The notes under the pieces are model-generated. The model ran no database searches, was not told the origin of the DNA, and was given only the letters and a program-made list of their open reading frames with translations. A stretch of 64,000 nucleotides of DNA from Algoriphagus alkaliphilus (lineage in GTDB: Bacteria > Bacteroidota > Bacteroidia > Cytophagales > Cyclobacteriaceae), in the NCBI RefSeq assembly GCF_900103735.1, contig NZ_FMXE01000003.1, positions 62,001-126,000 on the forward strand. The letters run 5' to 3'. Positions 46,248-55,333 of this stretch are shown piece after piece. A program made the translations under genes and the position numbers. Numbering within the stretch: the first letter of the stretch is position 1; every line of letters begins with the position of its first letter.

Positions 46248-46760
46248 AAAAAATATATGAGTATCCGCAAGGATGCACGTTGAATGAAAATTGGCCGAGT
46301 AAGTAGCGGACCCTCGTCCATGGTATATGGTCTATGGACTATGGACTATGGACTATGGTCAATAACTTAGCATATCTGTCCCCCAATCTAAATTACAATG
46401 GCTACGTGCAGGTTCACGGATACACATAAAAAAATATATGATTATCCGCAATTCTACCAGTTTGCTAAAATTGAAATTGCAAAAAGCGGATAATCGTCGA
46501 CAGACGACCGTCCACAGTCCACAGCTCGTCTCATCGGACTTCTATCCTTATTTCCTATGGCTACTGGTAAGAAAGCGGATATACAGAAAAAAATATATGA
46601 TTATACGCTATTCCGCCAGTAGGCAAATTTAATAACTCATTTGGGCCGGATGTCGGGTGTCCGATGTCCGATGAAGTCTAACTTTTTGTGTTTTTAGGTA
46701 ATTTTAAGTCTATTCAAAAGCTACTGGCAAAGTTCCGTACATACATAAAAAATATATTAA
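46248..46760. repeat. Tandem units of the second dispersed repeat family with variable heptamer runs
   Basis: Units start near 46248, 46428, 46586 and 46746, each with AAAAAATATATGA followed (in the first three) by a GATTATCCGCAA-like arm. Spacing is about 160-180 bp. Each unit holds its own short tandem motif: TATGGAC repeats (46317-46360), GTCCACA repeats (46496-46530) and GTCCGAT repeats (46647-46674). 46440-46495 has the arms GATTATCCGC/GCGGATAATC. Confidence 0.75.
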
Positions 46761-46822
46761 TATGAGGTCTACATTTTTCATTTTTGCAAAAAACTTGAGG
46801 GAAAATGAATATTAATTAGTTT

Positions 46823-46877
46823 GAAATGCCCATAATCCCGTATTTACGGGATCACACTGGGAGATGATTATCTGGGG
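46823..46877 (+). repeat. Partial copy of the first repeat family
   Basis: AAATGCCCATAATCCCGTA with a matching TACGGGATC arm, CACACTGGG and ATGATTATCTGGGG. The 3' half with ATTATAAACAC is missing. Confidence 0.75.
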
Positions 46878-47063
46878 TCAGTGATTTGGCTAAAGTAAGA
46901 GCACTTTTGCCAATGTTTAAACATCCGCTAAAGCTGGAGGGAATTGATCAGGGGATCCAATTTGATTTTACAACTATCAATAGGAATGTGGCTTTAGCCC
47001 ATTCCTATGGGAATTATTAGCTCAATCGGGTTTTAGCCAAATTCCTTTTTTTGAATTAATTGT

Positions 47064-47097
47064 AAAAAAACACCTGCCTCCGAATCGGAAGCAGGTG
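47064..47097 (-). terminator. Terminator of the Gfo/Idh-DUF1080 operon
   Basis: Read on the minus strand, CACCTGCTTCCG and CGGAGGCAGGTG (47086-47097 and 47071-47082) form a stem followed by seven T, downstream of the minus-strand gene ending at 47180. Confidence 0.9.
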
Positions 47098-47179
47098 TCC
47101 GGAATTAAGAAAACCAATCTTTATTTCTTACTGTATGAAGTCCTGATTTGAATTTTCACACTGTGGATTTCCAACCGGC

Positions 47180-48532
47180 TTAGACCTTTGGCGGTTCCCA
47201 GCCTTTTTCATATTCCCTAGTCCAAAGGGCTTTGGCTTTTTCCGAGTTTTGAATGTGGCCATTTTTAGGATCACAGATCAAGCTTTCTCCGGTTCTGCTG
47301 CTGATATTGGCCAAATGGCAGAGCAGGGTGGACACTGCACCTTCCTCAATATTGGAGTTTTGCTTTTCCAAACCTCTTACAGCATTAAAGAAATTGACTA
47401 CGTGCGTGGTACTCATGTCTCCTCCTCCTCCTCCGAGTTGGGTGCCGCCTTCAGTACCTCCGCCCATATTCTCCTTCACCAGTTTTCCGCCTCGGTCAAA
47501 CTGCTTGTAACCGCCTCTGTCCACATAGACCGAACCTTCAGTGCCGTAGATGATTGTTCCTCGGTCAGAGCCGTAGGTTTTGTAGTTGTTTCGGCTTTTC
47601 CCGTCCCATTGGATGATTTTTTCGGAACCAAATTTGAACGTGGCGTCCATGGTATCGTACATGGTCCAGCCGTCTTCGGGAAAGTGCATTTTACCGGCAA
47701 CCACACTTACTTCTGATGGATAATCCACTTGAAGTGCCCAACGGGCTACGTCCAATTCGTGAGTAGCATTATTTCCCGTTTCGGCTGTACCATAATCCCA
47801 CCCGTACCAGTGCCAGTTGTAATCCCAGGTATCGTGCATGTATGGCTTGCGGGGAGCAGGACCCTGGAAGAGCTCCCAATCCAAACCGGCAGGAGCGGCC
47901 TGTGCTTTAGGGTTAGGAACTACACCTCTATTATTGCTGTAGAAAGCCTTTGCCATAAATGCCTTTCCGATAGCTCCGTCATGAATGGCGGCGATGATCT
48001 CCCGGCTTTCAGGCGCAGAGCGCTGCTGATTCCCCATTTGCACTACTTTGTTGTATTTCTTTTGCAGAGCAATCAGCAATTCGCCTTCGCGTGGATTGTG
48101 CGAGCAGGGCTTCTCCACATAGACGTGCTTTCCGCGCTCTAAGGCCAGCCAAGTTCCCGGTGCATGCCAATGATCCGGAGTTGCATTGATCAGGACATCG
48201 ACTTCCTTGTCATCGAGTACTTTCATGATGTTTTGCTCCTGTTTAGGAGCATAAGTGATGTGTTTCTCGAAGTTTTTGGCAGCTTTTGGCATCTGAGACT
48301 GCATGGCATCGCAGAGATAGAGCAAGTTTACATTACTGGAAGTCAATCCGATTGGTTCGTAAAATGCACCCAATCTCCTTCCCAGGCCTGCGATTGCAAC
48401 GTTAAGGCGTTCGTTTGCACCGATGATTCTGCCGTAGGATTTTGCAGAAAAACCAACTGCACCAAGAGCCGAAAGGCCCAAGGTAGCCGCAGTGCTTTTC
48501 TTGATAAATTCTCTTCTGTTTTGCTTACCCAT
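47180..48532 (-). CDS. Gfo/Idh/MocA-family oxidoreductase with Tat signal
   Basis: 450 residues. Twin-arginine signal NRREFIKKSTAATLG, then a Rossmann domain (VAIAGLGRR), GKHVYVEKPCSHN (EKP motif) and DHWHAPG. It uses a bound or free nicotinamide cofactor to oxidise or rearrange a sugar in the periplasm. It follows the double DUF1080 gene by 11 bp, a combination known from 3-keto-glycoside breakdown. Confidence 0.92.
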   Translation of the reverse strand: MGKQNRREFIKKSTAATLGLSALGAVGFSAKSYGRIIGANERLNVAIAGLGRRLGAFYEPIGLTSSNVNLLYLCDAMQSQMPKAAKNFEKHITYAPKQEQNIMKVLDDKEVDVLINATPDHWHAPGTWLALERGKHVYVEKPCSHNPREGELLIALQKKYNKVVQMGNQQRSAPESREIIAAIHDGAIGKAFMAKAFYSNNRGVVPNPKAQAAPAGLDWELFQGPAPRKPYMHDTWDYNWHWYGWDYGTAETGNNATHELDVARWALQVDYPSEVSVVAGKMHFPEDGWTMYDTMDATFKFGSEKIIQWDGKSRNNYKTYGSDRGTIIYGTEGSVYVDRGGYKQFDRGGKLVKENMGGGTEGGTQLGGGGGDMSTTHVVNFFNAVRGLEKQNSNIEEGAVSTLLCHLANISSRTGESLICDPKNGHIQNSEKAKALWTREYEKGWEPPKV

Positions 48533-48543
48533 AATTTTGAGAA

Positions 48544-49911
48544 TTACTTAAGCGTTTTGATTTTGATGTTTTTAAAACTCACTTCGTCACCGTGGTCTTG
48601 CAGTAGGATATGACCTTCTTTGGCCTCACCAAAGTCTTTCCATACTTTATATTTACTGATAGCTACGAGATCTCTATATTCTTGTGAACCTCTTTGGTAC
48701 TCGATTACTTTCACCCCGTTGATATAGTGCTCCACTTTGTTATTGGGATATACGACAACTCGGCCTTGGTTCCATTCCCCGGGTTTTCTGACAAATCTTG
48801 GTTGTTTATCTGCTTTGATCAGGTCGTATAATGAAGCTAGAGTTCGATTCCCGTTGATGCCTTGCTTGGCATCAGGATGGTTGACATCATCCAGGATTTG
48901 GTATTCCAAGCCAATGGCTGAACCTGTATTTCCTTCCGAAAGGGTTACGAAGTATTTTACACCGCTGTTTGCGCCCTCAGTGATTTTGAAATCAAATGCC
49001 AGATCAAATGCGCTGTACTTGTCTTTAGTGACAATATCTCCTGCGTTTTGGGATTCGCTTCCGTCGGTTTTGGCGATTGTCAGGATTCCATCCTTAACTG
49101 ACCATCCGGTAGTCGGGAAAGTGGTCATTCGGGCACCTCTCCAGCCATCACTGTTTTTTCCGTTGAACAATAATTTCCAACCGTTTTTCTTTTCCTCATT
49201 CGTCAATTCATTTTTCAAGGTGCTTACTACAAACACATCTCCTTTGAAAGGAGTGGGCTTCAAGTTTGCGGTTTGGATTCTGACATTTCGGAAATAAGTT
49301 TTTCTCCCCTCATCTTCTTTATTTTGGATGCTGTGCACCTGTAGGCCGATAAAGCCTTTGGAATCCATATCATCCACAAAGTAGGCGACCTCCTGACCAT
49401 TTACCCAAGTTTTAAGCGTATTGCCAATGGCTTCGATTCGATAGGTATTCCATTCTCCCATTTTAAAAGCTGATTTTGCAGCTGGATTCAAATCTAAAGG
49501 GTAATACCAACCTCTACGTGCTTCGTCATAGATTCCACCGGACCAAGCTCTTGGGGTAGGGTCGGCTTCTATCTGGTAACCAAATACCAATCCCTTACCG
49601 TCACGAGCGGCCGGATCAAACTGACCCCTTGCCATGATGCCACTGTTTGAAGAAATATGATTGATCTTGAGATCTACCTCGAGAATAAAATCCGAGTACA
49701 TCGCTTCTGTAATTAAAAAAGTATTGCCGGTACCGTGTACAGCAGTGCCTTCAATCACTCCGTCTTTGACTTCAAAGGTCGCTGCGCCTGCCACGGTTTT
49801 CCATCCGCTGAGATCTTTGCCGTTGAAAAGGTTTTTCCAATTACCATTTTGGGCCTGAGTCGCCTGGGTGAGAATTGCAAGAAATAGGAAGCTGACTAGT
49901 TTGAGTTTCAT
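48544..49911 (-). CDS. Exported protein with two DUF1080 (3-keto-glycoside hydrolase-type) domains
   Basis: 455 residues. Signal peptide, then two jelly-roll DUF1080 domains (WKNLFNGKDLSGWKTV... and WKLLFNGKNSDGWRG...). Both have ILEVDLK/LAFDFKI-type strands and a late GFIGLQVH or HILLQDHG. DUF1080 enzymes hydrolyse or eliminate 3-keto-glycosides. An operator at 49987-50000 lies upstream. It is first of a two-gene operon with the Gfo/Idh gene. Confidence 0.9.
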   Translation of the reverse strand: MKLKLVSFLFLAILTQATQAQNGNWKNLFNGKDLSGWKTVAGAATFEVKDGVIEGTAVHGTGNTFLITEAMYSDFILEVDLKINHISSNSGIMARGQFDPAARDGKGLVFGYQIEADPTPRAWSGGIYDEARRGWYYPLDLNPAAKSAFKMGEWNTYRIEAIGNTLKTWVNGQEVAYFVDDMDSKGFIGLQVHSIQNKEDEGRKTYFRNVRIQTANLKPTPFKGDVFVVSTLKNELTNEEKKNGWKLLFNGKNSDGWRGARMTTFPTTGWSVKDGILTIAKTDGSESQNAGDIVTKDKYSAFDLAFDFKITEGANSGVKYFVTLSEGNTGSAIGLEYQILDDVNHPDAKQGINGNRTLASLYDLIKADKQPRFVRKPGEWNQGRVVVYPNNKVEHYINGVKVIEYQRGSQEYRDLVAISKYKVWKDFGEAKEGHILLQDHGDEVSFKNIKIKTLK

Positions 49912-49986
49912 TAGTTTTAGGTTTATTGAATTGGTTAAAATTCAGGAAATCGATTGGGTAGGGCAATGGATAAGATTTTCAATTTA

Positions 49987-50000
49987 CGGAAACGATTGCG
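49987..50000. promoter_or_regulatory. LacI-type operator upstream of the DUF1080-Gfo/Idh operon
   Basis: CGGAAACGATTGCG, one position different from the 39788 site. It lies 76 bp upstream of the DUF1080 start. It also sits 83 bp upstream of the divergent methyltransferase gene. Confidence 0.7.
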
Positions 50001-50082
50001 AGTTATCTTTACCAATTATGGATAAATGGTCTTTTACTGGCATTTTTCAGGGAACTCCCAAATCACTTGCTTACTTTTGCGC

Positions 50083-51243
50083 ATGATTGATTTTAACCTG
50101 AAAGGAAAAGTTTTTATCACCTGCAAAGATCGCTCGGTGAGTTATCTGGAGCATGAGCTGCGGGAGTTGGGATTTGTACCGTCTGCTGTCATCCGTACGG
50201 GCATCGAACTCCGGGCCAGTTTGGAGGACTGCATGGATCTCAACCTCCACCTTCGGACTGCATCTCATGTGCTCTATGAGATCAAATCTTTTTATCTCCA
50301 AAATGCGGATGACATCTATCGCAAATTCAAGTCTATTGCATGGGAGGAATACATGGATGTAGACGGCTACTTTTCTGTCAACTCTGTGGCCGAAAACGAA
50401 TCAATCACGACACCCCTGATTGTCAATGTAAAAGTGAAAGACGCCATCGTAGACCGTTTTCGGGAGCAAAAGGGCAGAAGGCCGGACTCAGGTTCTGATT
50501 TTGATGGCTTGGTGATTCAGGTTTATTGGAAAGAAACGCAGGCTTCGGTCTATATCAATACATCCGGTGAAACGTTGGCAAAGCATGGCTACCGTAAAAT
50601 TCCCGGCAAAGCACCGATGATGGAAGCTTTGGCTGCTGCCACAATCTATGCCACGGAGTGGAATACCCGGGTGCCTTTTATCAATCCGATGTGCGGGTCT
50701 GGTACATTGGCGATCGAAGCGGCACTGATGGCGACTAAACGCTACCCCGGCCTCTTTCGAGATCATTATTCCTTTCAGCATGTCCTGGGCTACAGTGAAG
50801 AAGCTTTTTTGGCCAAAAAGAAAAAACTCGAAAGCAAGATTGTGGAGGCAACCGAAGTTAAGATCATCGCTTCGGATATTTCCTTGCAGGCGATTTCCTT
50901 TGCCAAAGAGAATGCGGTCTTTGCCGGAGTGGACCACATGATCGAGTTTCAAACCTGTGATTTTGCAGAAACAGAAATTCCCGAGAAACCCCGGGGAGTG
51001 ATCATGTTCAATCCCGAATATGGAGAGCGACTAGGGGAAGATGAAGAGTTGGCACTTACCTACAGGCGGATGGGGGACTTTATGAAGCAAAAGTGCGCCG
51101 GATATAGGGGGTATATTTTCACCGGAAATCTGGAACTGGCCAAGAAAATCGGCCTGAAAGCGAGTCGAAGGATCGAGTTCTGGAACGGGACCATTGACTG
51201 TCGCTTGCTGAAGTATGAGATGTATGAGGGGAAAAGGGAATAG
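50083..51243 (+). CDS. THUMP-domain rRNA methyltransferase (RlmL-like)
   Basis: About 386 residues from ATG 50083 (the open frame begins at 50026, but the first 19 residues are not family-like). N-terminal ferredoxin-like and THUMP domains (about 1-160), then a SAM fold with NPMCGSGTLAIEAALMA (motif I). The catalytic motif NPPY is here NPEYGERLG, which is usual for this Bacteroidota branch. It probably makes N2-methylguanosine in 23S rRNA. Confidence 0.88.
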   Translation: MIDFNLKGKVFITCKDRSVSYLEHELRELGFVPSAVIRTGIELRASLEDCMDLNLHLRTASHVLYEIKSFYLQNADDIYRKFKSIAWEEYMDVDGYFSVNSVAENESITTPLIVNVKVKDAIVDRFREQKGRRPDSGSDFDGLVIQVYWKETQASVYINTSGETLAKHGYRKIPGKAPMMEALAAATIYATEWNTRVPFINPMCGSGTLAIEAALMATKRYPGLFRDHYSFQHVLGYSEEAFLAKKKKLESKIVEATEVKIIASDISLQAISFAKENAVFAGVDHMIEFQTCDFAETEIPEKPRGVIMFNPEYGERLGEDEELALTYRRMGDFMKQKCAGYRGYIFTGNLELAKKIGLKASRRIEFWNGTIDCRLLKYEMYEGKRE

Positions 51244-51272
51244 TAAATACCTGTTTCGCCTATATTTGGAAA

Positions 51273-53477
51273 ATGAAGCTTTCAGTTTTATCCCTGATTT
51301 TCCCGGTTCTTTGGCTTGCTGTCCTTCCCTGCGGCGAAGCTTTTTCACAAACCAATTTCATCTATCGTGCACAGATTATCGACGAAGAGTCAGAATTGCC
51401 CTTACCGGGGGCAACACTTCATCTTTTAAACGCGCCGCTGTCGGCGGTTGCTGATGATGATGGAATGATTAGGTTAAACGCTGTTCCTTCCGGGACCTTT
51501 ACGGTTGAAGTTAGATTTTTGGGTTACAGAACAGCCCGGTTTGAGCGAACTTTTCCAAATGACACCAACAAAGTGGAATTGATTGCCCTTCATCCTGAAG
51601 AGGAAGAAATGGAAGCCATCGTGGTGCAATCCATGCGATCCAGTCGGCTGATTGATGATATTCCCACCCGGGTGGAAGTCATCGCAGGGGAAGAACTCGC
51701 CGAAAAAGGCAATATGAAACCGGGTGACATCCGAATGCTGCTCAATGAAAGCACGGGAATCCAAACCCAGCAAACTTCTGCCACAAGCTACAATTCCAGT
51801 ATCCGAATTCAGGGCTTGGATGGCAAATACACCCAACTTTTACGGGATGGCTTGCCCTTGTATTCAGGCTATTCGGGGGGATTGAGTTTGATGCAGATTC
51901 CCCCATTGGACCTGGCACAGGTTGAGGTGATCAAGGGCTCGGCTTCAACACTTTATGGTGGCGGGGCGATTGCAGGACTGGTGAATCTGATCTCCAGACG
52001 ACCAGAGGAAGATGGTGGTTTGAACTTAATGTTGAATGCAACTTCAGCCTTGGGAATGGATGCCAGTGTATTTTATTCCGATCAAGCCGAAAAAGTAGGT
52101 ACTACTTTATTTGCCTCTTTCAATAAAGGGACCGCTTACGACCCTTCTTCGGTTGGACTGACCGCTATTCCCAAATTTGATCGAATCACGGTCAATCCCA
52201 AAATTTTTTGGAATCCCAAAGCTGATACTGAACTGATTCTGGGGTTTAACTGGACCAAAGAAGATCGCTTGGGTGGAAATATGAAATACATCAAAGGTGA
52301 ACCGGTTTCGGAACCTTACTTTGAGCATAATCAAACCGACCGCTTTTCCACACAAATGAGCTATCGGAAAAATTGGGGAGAAGATCTGGTTTTGGAGTTT
52401 AAAAACAGTCTTAACTTTTTCAATAGGGAGATTACATTGCCAGATTTTCTGTTTGGAGGAAAGCAGTTTTCTTCCTTTTCCGAACTGAATTTTCAAAAGC
52501 AAAATACGGAAGGGGAATGGACGGCGGGAGTCAATCTCTGGACGGAAAATTTTGACCAAAATCAGGGAGATTTCATCAATCCGCTCGATTATCAATTGAA
52601 TACGGTGGGAGCGTTTGCCCAGAACATTTGGAATCTGGCGGAAAGGTGGACACTGGAATCCGGTTTTCGGCTCGATTATCAGCAGGACTATGGGCTATTC
52701 CCTTTGCCAAAAATATCCCTGATGGTAGAGCCAAGTGAGTCGCTGACATTTCGGTTGGGCGGGGGGCTGGGCTACAAATCGCCGACGGTATTTTCAGAAG
52801 AGGCGGAGCGGTTGTCTTTCAGAAATGTGCTTCCGATAGATCCCACACAGTTTCAGGCAGAGCGTTCGGCTGGAGGCAATTTTGATGTCAATTTTAAATC
52901 AGCACTGGGGGAGGAAGTCACGCTGAATACCAATACTTTGTTTTTCTATACAGCCATTCAGGATCCGCTTAAGCTACTAGCTACGGAAAAAGGCTTTGAA
53001 TTTCGTCAGGCGGAGGGTCAGATTCAAACACGGGGCATGGAGCTCAACCTGAAATGGACTTACCGGGATTGGAAGTTGTTTTTGGGTTATACTTATGCGG
53101 ATGTGAACGAGCGACAAAGGGGAGTCAATAGCCAATTTCCCCTTGTCGCCAAACATAGGCTCAATAATGTCCTGATGTATGAAAGGCATGAGCGCTTTTG
53201 GATAGGACTCGAGGCCTATTATTTCAGTCCGCAGCTGCTCAATGACGGCATGACGGGTCAGTCCTATTGGATTTTAGGCTTGATGTCGGAGAAAAAGTTG
53301 GGAGAGAAGACTTCTGTTTTTCTCAACTTTGAAAATTTCCTGGACACCCGTCAGACGGCTTTTGATACAATCTATACCGGTTCGATCAGCAATCCGCAGT
53401 TTCGGGATATTTATGCTCCTGTGGATGGGTTTGTAATCAATGGAGGAGTTAAGGTTAAACTTACTTCACGGCCTTAA
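51273..53477 (+). CDS. TonB-dependent receptor (siderophore/vitamin type)
   Basis: 734 residues. Signal peptide, carboxypeptidase-regulatory-like domain (ESELPLPGATLHLLN), plug (MRSSRLIDDIPTRVEVIAGEEL, KGSASTLYGGGAIAGLVN) and a barrel. It is of the CirA/FepA-like class and not SusC, and no SusD partner follows. The 3' end overlaps the convergent DUF1080 gene by 17 bp. The ligand is unknown. Confidence 0.9.
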   Translation: MKLSVLSLIFPVLWLAVLPCGEAFSQTNFIYRAQIIDEESELPLPGATLHLLNAPLSAVADDDGMIRLNAVPSGTFTVEVRFLGYRTARFERTFPNDTNKVELIALHPEEEEMEAIVVQSMRSSRLIDDIPTRVEVIAGEELAEKGNMKPGDIRMLLNESTGIQTQQTSATSYNSSIRIQGLDGKYTQLLRDGLPLYSGYSGGLSLMQIPPLDLAQVEVIKGSASTLYGGGAIAGLVNLISRRPEEDGGLNLMLNATSALGMDASVFYSDQAEKVGTTLFASFNKGTAYDPSSVGLTAIPKFDRITVNPKIFWNPKADTELILGFNWTKEDRLGGNMKYIKGEPVSEPYFEHNQTDRFSTQMSYRKNWGEDLVLEFKNSLNFFNREITLPDFLFGGKQFSSFSELNFQKQNTEGEWTAGVNLWTENFDQNQGDFINPLDYQLNTVGAFAQNIWNLAERWTLESGFRLDYQQDYGLFPLPKISLMVEPSESLTFRLGGGLGYKSPTVFSEEAERLSFRNVLPIDPTQFQAERSAGGNFDVNFKSALGEEVTLNTNTLFFYTAIQDPLKLLATEKGFEFRQAEGQIQTRGMELNLKWTYRDWKLFLGYTYADVNERQRGVNSQFPLVAKHRLNNVLMYERHERFWIGLEAYYFSPQLLNDGMTGQSYWILGLMSEKKLGEKTSVFLNFENFLDTRQTAFDTIYTGSISNPQFRDIYAPVDGFVINGGVKVKLTSRP

Positions 53478-54204
53478 TCCAGATATTCCGGTAAAGTACA
53501 TCATGTCCCTCAGCCTGAAGTTTCAAGCCTCCGGGCGTATCTGTAATTCCTTTTCCTCCATCATTTCCCCCATCTATTCCGGAGTTAGGTCCGCCCCATA
53601 CTTGGGTAATTTCTACATCATCGTGGATTTTAACCCCGTTGAAGAAGACCGTAACCCGAGCTTTTTCGGTCTTTTGGCCATTTTCAAATCGCGCTGCACG
53701 AAACTTGATATCGTAAGCATTCCATTTTCCAACTCCATTGTATTCTTCCGAAGTCGGTAGGTGCTCATTAATTACAGCAGCCAATCCATGAAGTCCATAA
53801 TCTCCATCCAGGATTTGGATTTCGTATCGGTTCTGAAGGTAGACTCCACTGTTTCCTCCTTCATTTTTAATTAAAAACTCTACATGTGCTTCGAAATCAC
53901 GAAATTCCTTTTTTGTCACAATATCGGCAGCGCCATATTTTCCTCCGGCACCTGCAGGATCATTGCTGCTAATTGCTTTGCCACCTGTCTCAGGATCTGT
54001 TACTTCGGGCCACTTGATCGGCATTTCTGCGGCAAAGCGGGGGCCTTCCCAATATATCCAGTTTTTCTTTAAAGATTTGGCCGTTCCGTCCAGGTAGACT
54101 TTGGCTCCTTTTGGGGCTTTTGTTCCTAGATAGGAAGCTTCCTGGGCAAGGGCTGACATGGAAACTAGGAGTGCAATCGCACCCGCAAAAATTTTAAGTT
54201 TCAT
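53461..54204 (-). CDS. Exported single-domain DUF1080 protein
   Basis: 247 residues. Signal peptide ending MSALAQE, then one DUF1080 domain: VTKKEFRDFEAHVEFLI, NSGVYLQNRYEIQILD, GKWNAYDIKFRAARF, VFFNGVKIHDDVEI. It is the family of 3-keto-glycoside hydrolases. It is not in an operon with other sugar genes here and has no operator-like site that I could see. Confidence 0.9.
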   Translation of the reverse strand: MKLKIFAGAIALLVSMSALAQEASYLGTKAPKGAKVYLDGTAKSLKKNWIYWEGPRFAAEMPIKWPEVTDPETGGKAISSNDPAGAGGKYGAADIVTKKEFRDFEAHVEFLIKNEGGNSGVYLQNRYEIQILDGDYGLHGLAAVINEHLPTSEEYNGVGKWNAYDIKFRAARFENGQKTEKARVTVFFNGVKIHDDVEITQVWGGPNSGIDGGNDGGKGITDTPGGLKLQAEGHDVLYRNIWIKAVK

Positions 54205-54304
54205 AGGTTTTGGGTCTTTTAGATTTAATTTTTGAATATCTGTTCAACATGGTATTAACAGCATTCAATTTGGTTAAATTTAAATGATTTCAAATGAAAA
54301 AATT

Positions 54305-54514
54305 ATGAAGTGGCAAGGAAGAAGACAAAGCTCGAATGTAGATGACAGACGGGGGCAGGGTGGTCCAAGAATGGGAGCAGGTGGATTTAGTCCCATGTTA
54401 TTGGGTCCGCTGTTGAAACTGCTGTTTTCCAAAACCGGGATGATCATCGCCGGTGTTTTTATAGTGGGCTCCATGGTGATGGGGTACAACCGCTCAGTCT
54501 TTTGGGAAATCTGA
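54305..54514 (+). pseudogene. N-terminal fragment of a YpfJ-type metallopeptidase, cut by a frameshift
   Basis: MKWQGRRQSSNVDDRRG is the standard YpfJ start, followed by the transmembrane segment (IIAGVFIVGSMVMGY). The frame then runs into NRSVFWEI and a stop. Adding one C after 54490 would give YNPLSLLGNLMGGGG and join the frame of the next feature. So one base is missing, by mutation or by sequencing error. Confidence 0.8.
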
Positions 54515-55203
54515 TGGGTGGTGGAGGACAGGGATTTGCCACAGAATCAAATTATACTCCAACAGCTGAGGAAGATGAACTGGCGGCCTTTTCTGCAACA
54601 ATGCTTGCTGATACGGAAACTGTCTGGAACGAACTTTTGGAAAATTATCGAGAGCCAACTTTAGTATTATACACAGGTTCGGTGGCATCCGCCTGTGGAT
54701 CAGCGTCCAGTGCTACGGGTCCGTTTTACTGTCCCGCCGACGAAAAATTGTACATAGACTTGAGCTTTTTTCAGGATATGGAAGCGAAACTTCGGGCAGG
54801 CGGAGACTTTGCCTATGCCTATGTGATCGCGCACGAAGTAGGCCATCATATCCAAAAAATCATGGGATTGACCGATAAAGTGCATAGCATGCGTGGCAAA
54901 GTGAGTGAAAAGGAATACAACCTCAATTCCGTTCGGTTGGAGCTTCAGGCTGATTTCCTGGCAGGAGTATGGGCGCATCACAGTCAGCGAAAAGTAGGTA
55001 TGATGGAGGCAGGTGACCTAGAGGAAGCACTAAATGCAGCCAATGCCATCGGCGATGACCGACTTCAAAAACAGTCCTCCGGTCGGGTGGTACCGGATTC
55101 ATTTACCCACGGCACCTCGGCCCAGCGAATGAAATGGTTCAAAAAAGGATTTGACACGGGAGATTTGAGTCAAAGAGACAGGTTCAGTACTCGGGATCTA
55201 TAA
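54502..55203 (+). CDS. YpfJ-type neutral zinc metallopeptidase, catalytic part
   Basis: 233 residues from TTG 54502. It has the zinc-binding motif HEVGHH, CGSASSATGPFYCP with two cysteines, and SVRLELQADFLAGVWAH with the third-ligand region, and C-terminal GTSAQRMKWFKKGF. It continues the frame broken at 54490, so intact protein would be about 300 residues with a membrane anchor. As it stands the soluble domain may still be made from an internal start. Confidence 0.85.
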   Translation: MGNLMGGGGQGFATESNYTPTAEEDELAAFSATMLADTETVWNELLENYREPTLVLYTGSVASACGSASSATGPFYCPADEKLYIDLSFFQDMEAKLRAGGDFAYAYVIAHEVGHHIQKIMGLTDKVHSMRGKVSEKEYNLNSVRLELQADFLAGVWAHHSQRKVGMMEAGDLEEALNAANAIGDDRLQKQSSGRVVPDSFTHGTSAQRMKWFKKGFDTGDLSQRDRFSTRDL

Positions 55204-55333
55204 TACCGAAAATCCTTTTAACCATATAGAAATTTGAAAGCATCAAGTCTTTGAAAATTAAAATCCGGTGAGTGGAAAAATGAATTGTAAAAGCTTCTTC
55301 ACAATTCCCATAATGCGTTGATGATTAATATTC

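Larger units (their letters stand above)
45996..47179. other. Large gene-free region upstream of susC
   Basis: 1184 bp with no supported gene. It holds the LacI-type operator (46164-46177), four repeat units (46248-46760), a degenerate copy of the first repeat family (46823-46877) and the terminator of the Gfo/Idh operon (47064-47097). The susC promoter must lie in 45996-46163, but I cannot place it. Confidence 0.7.
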
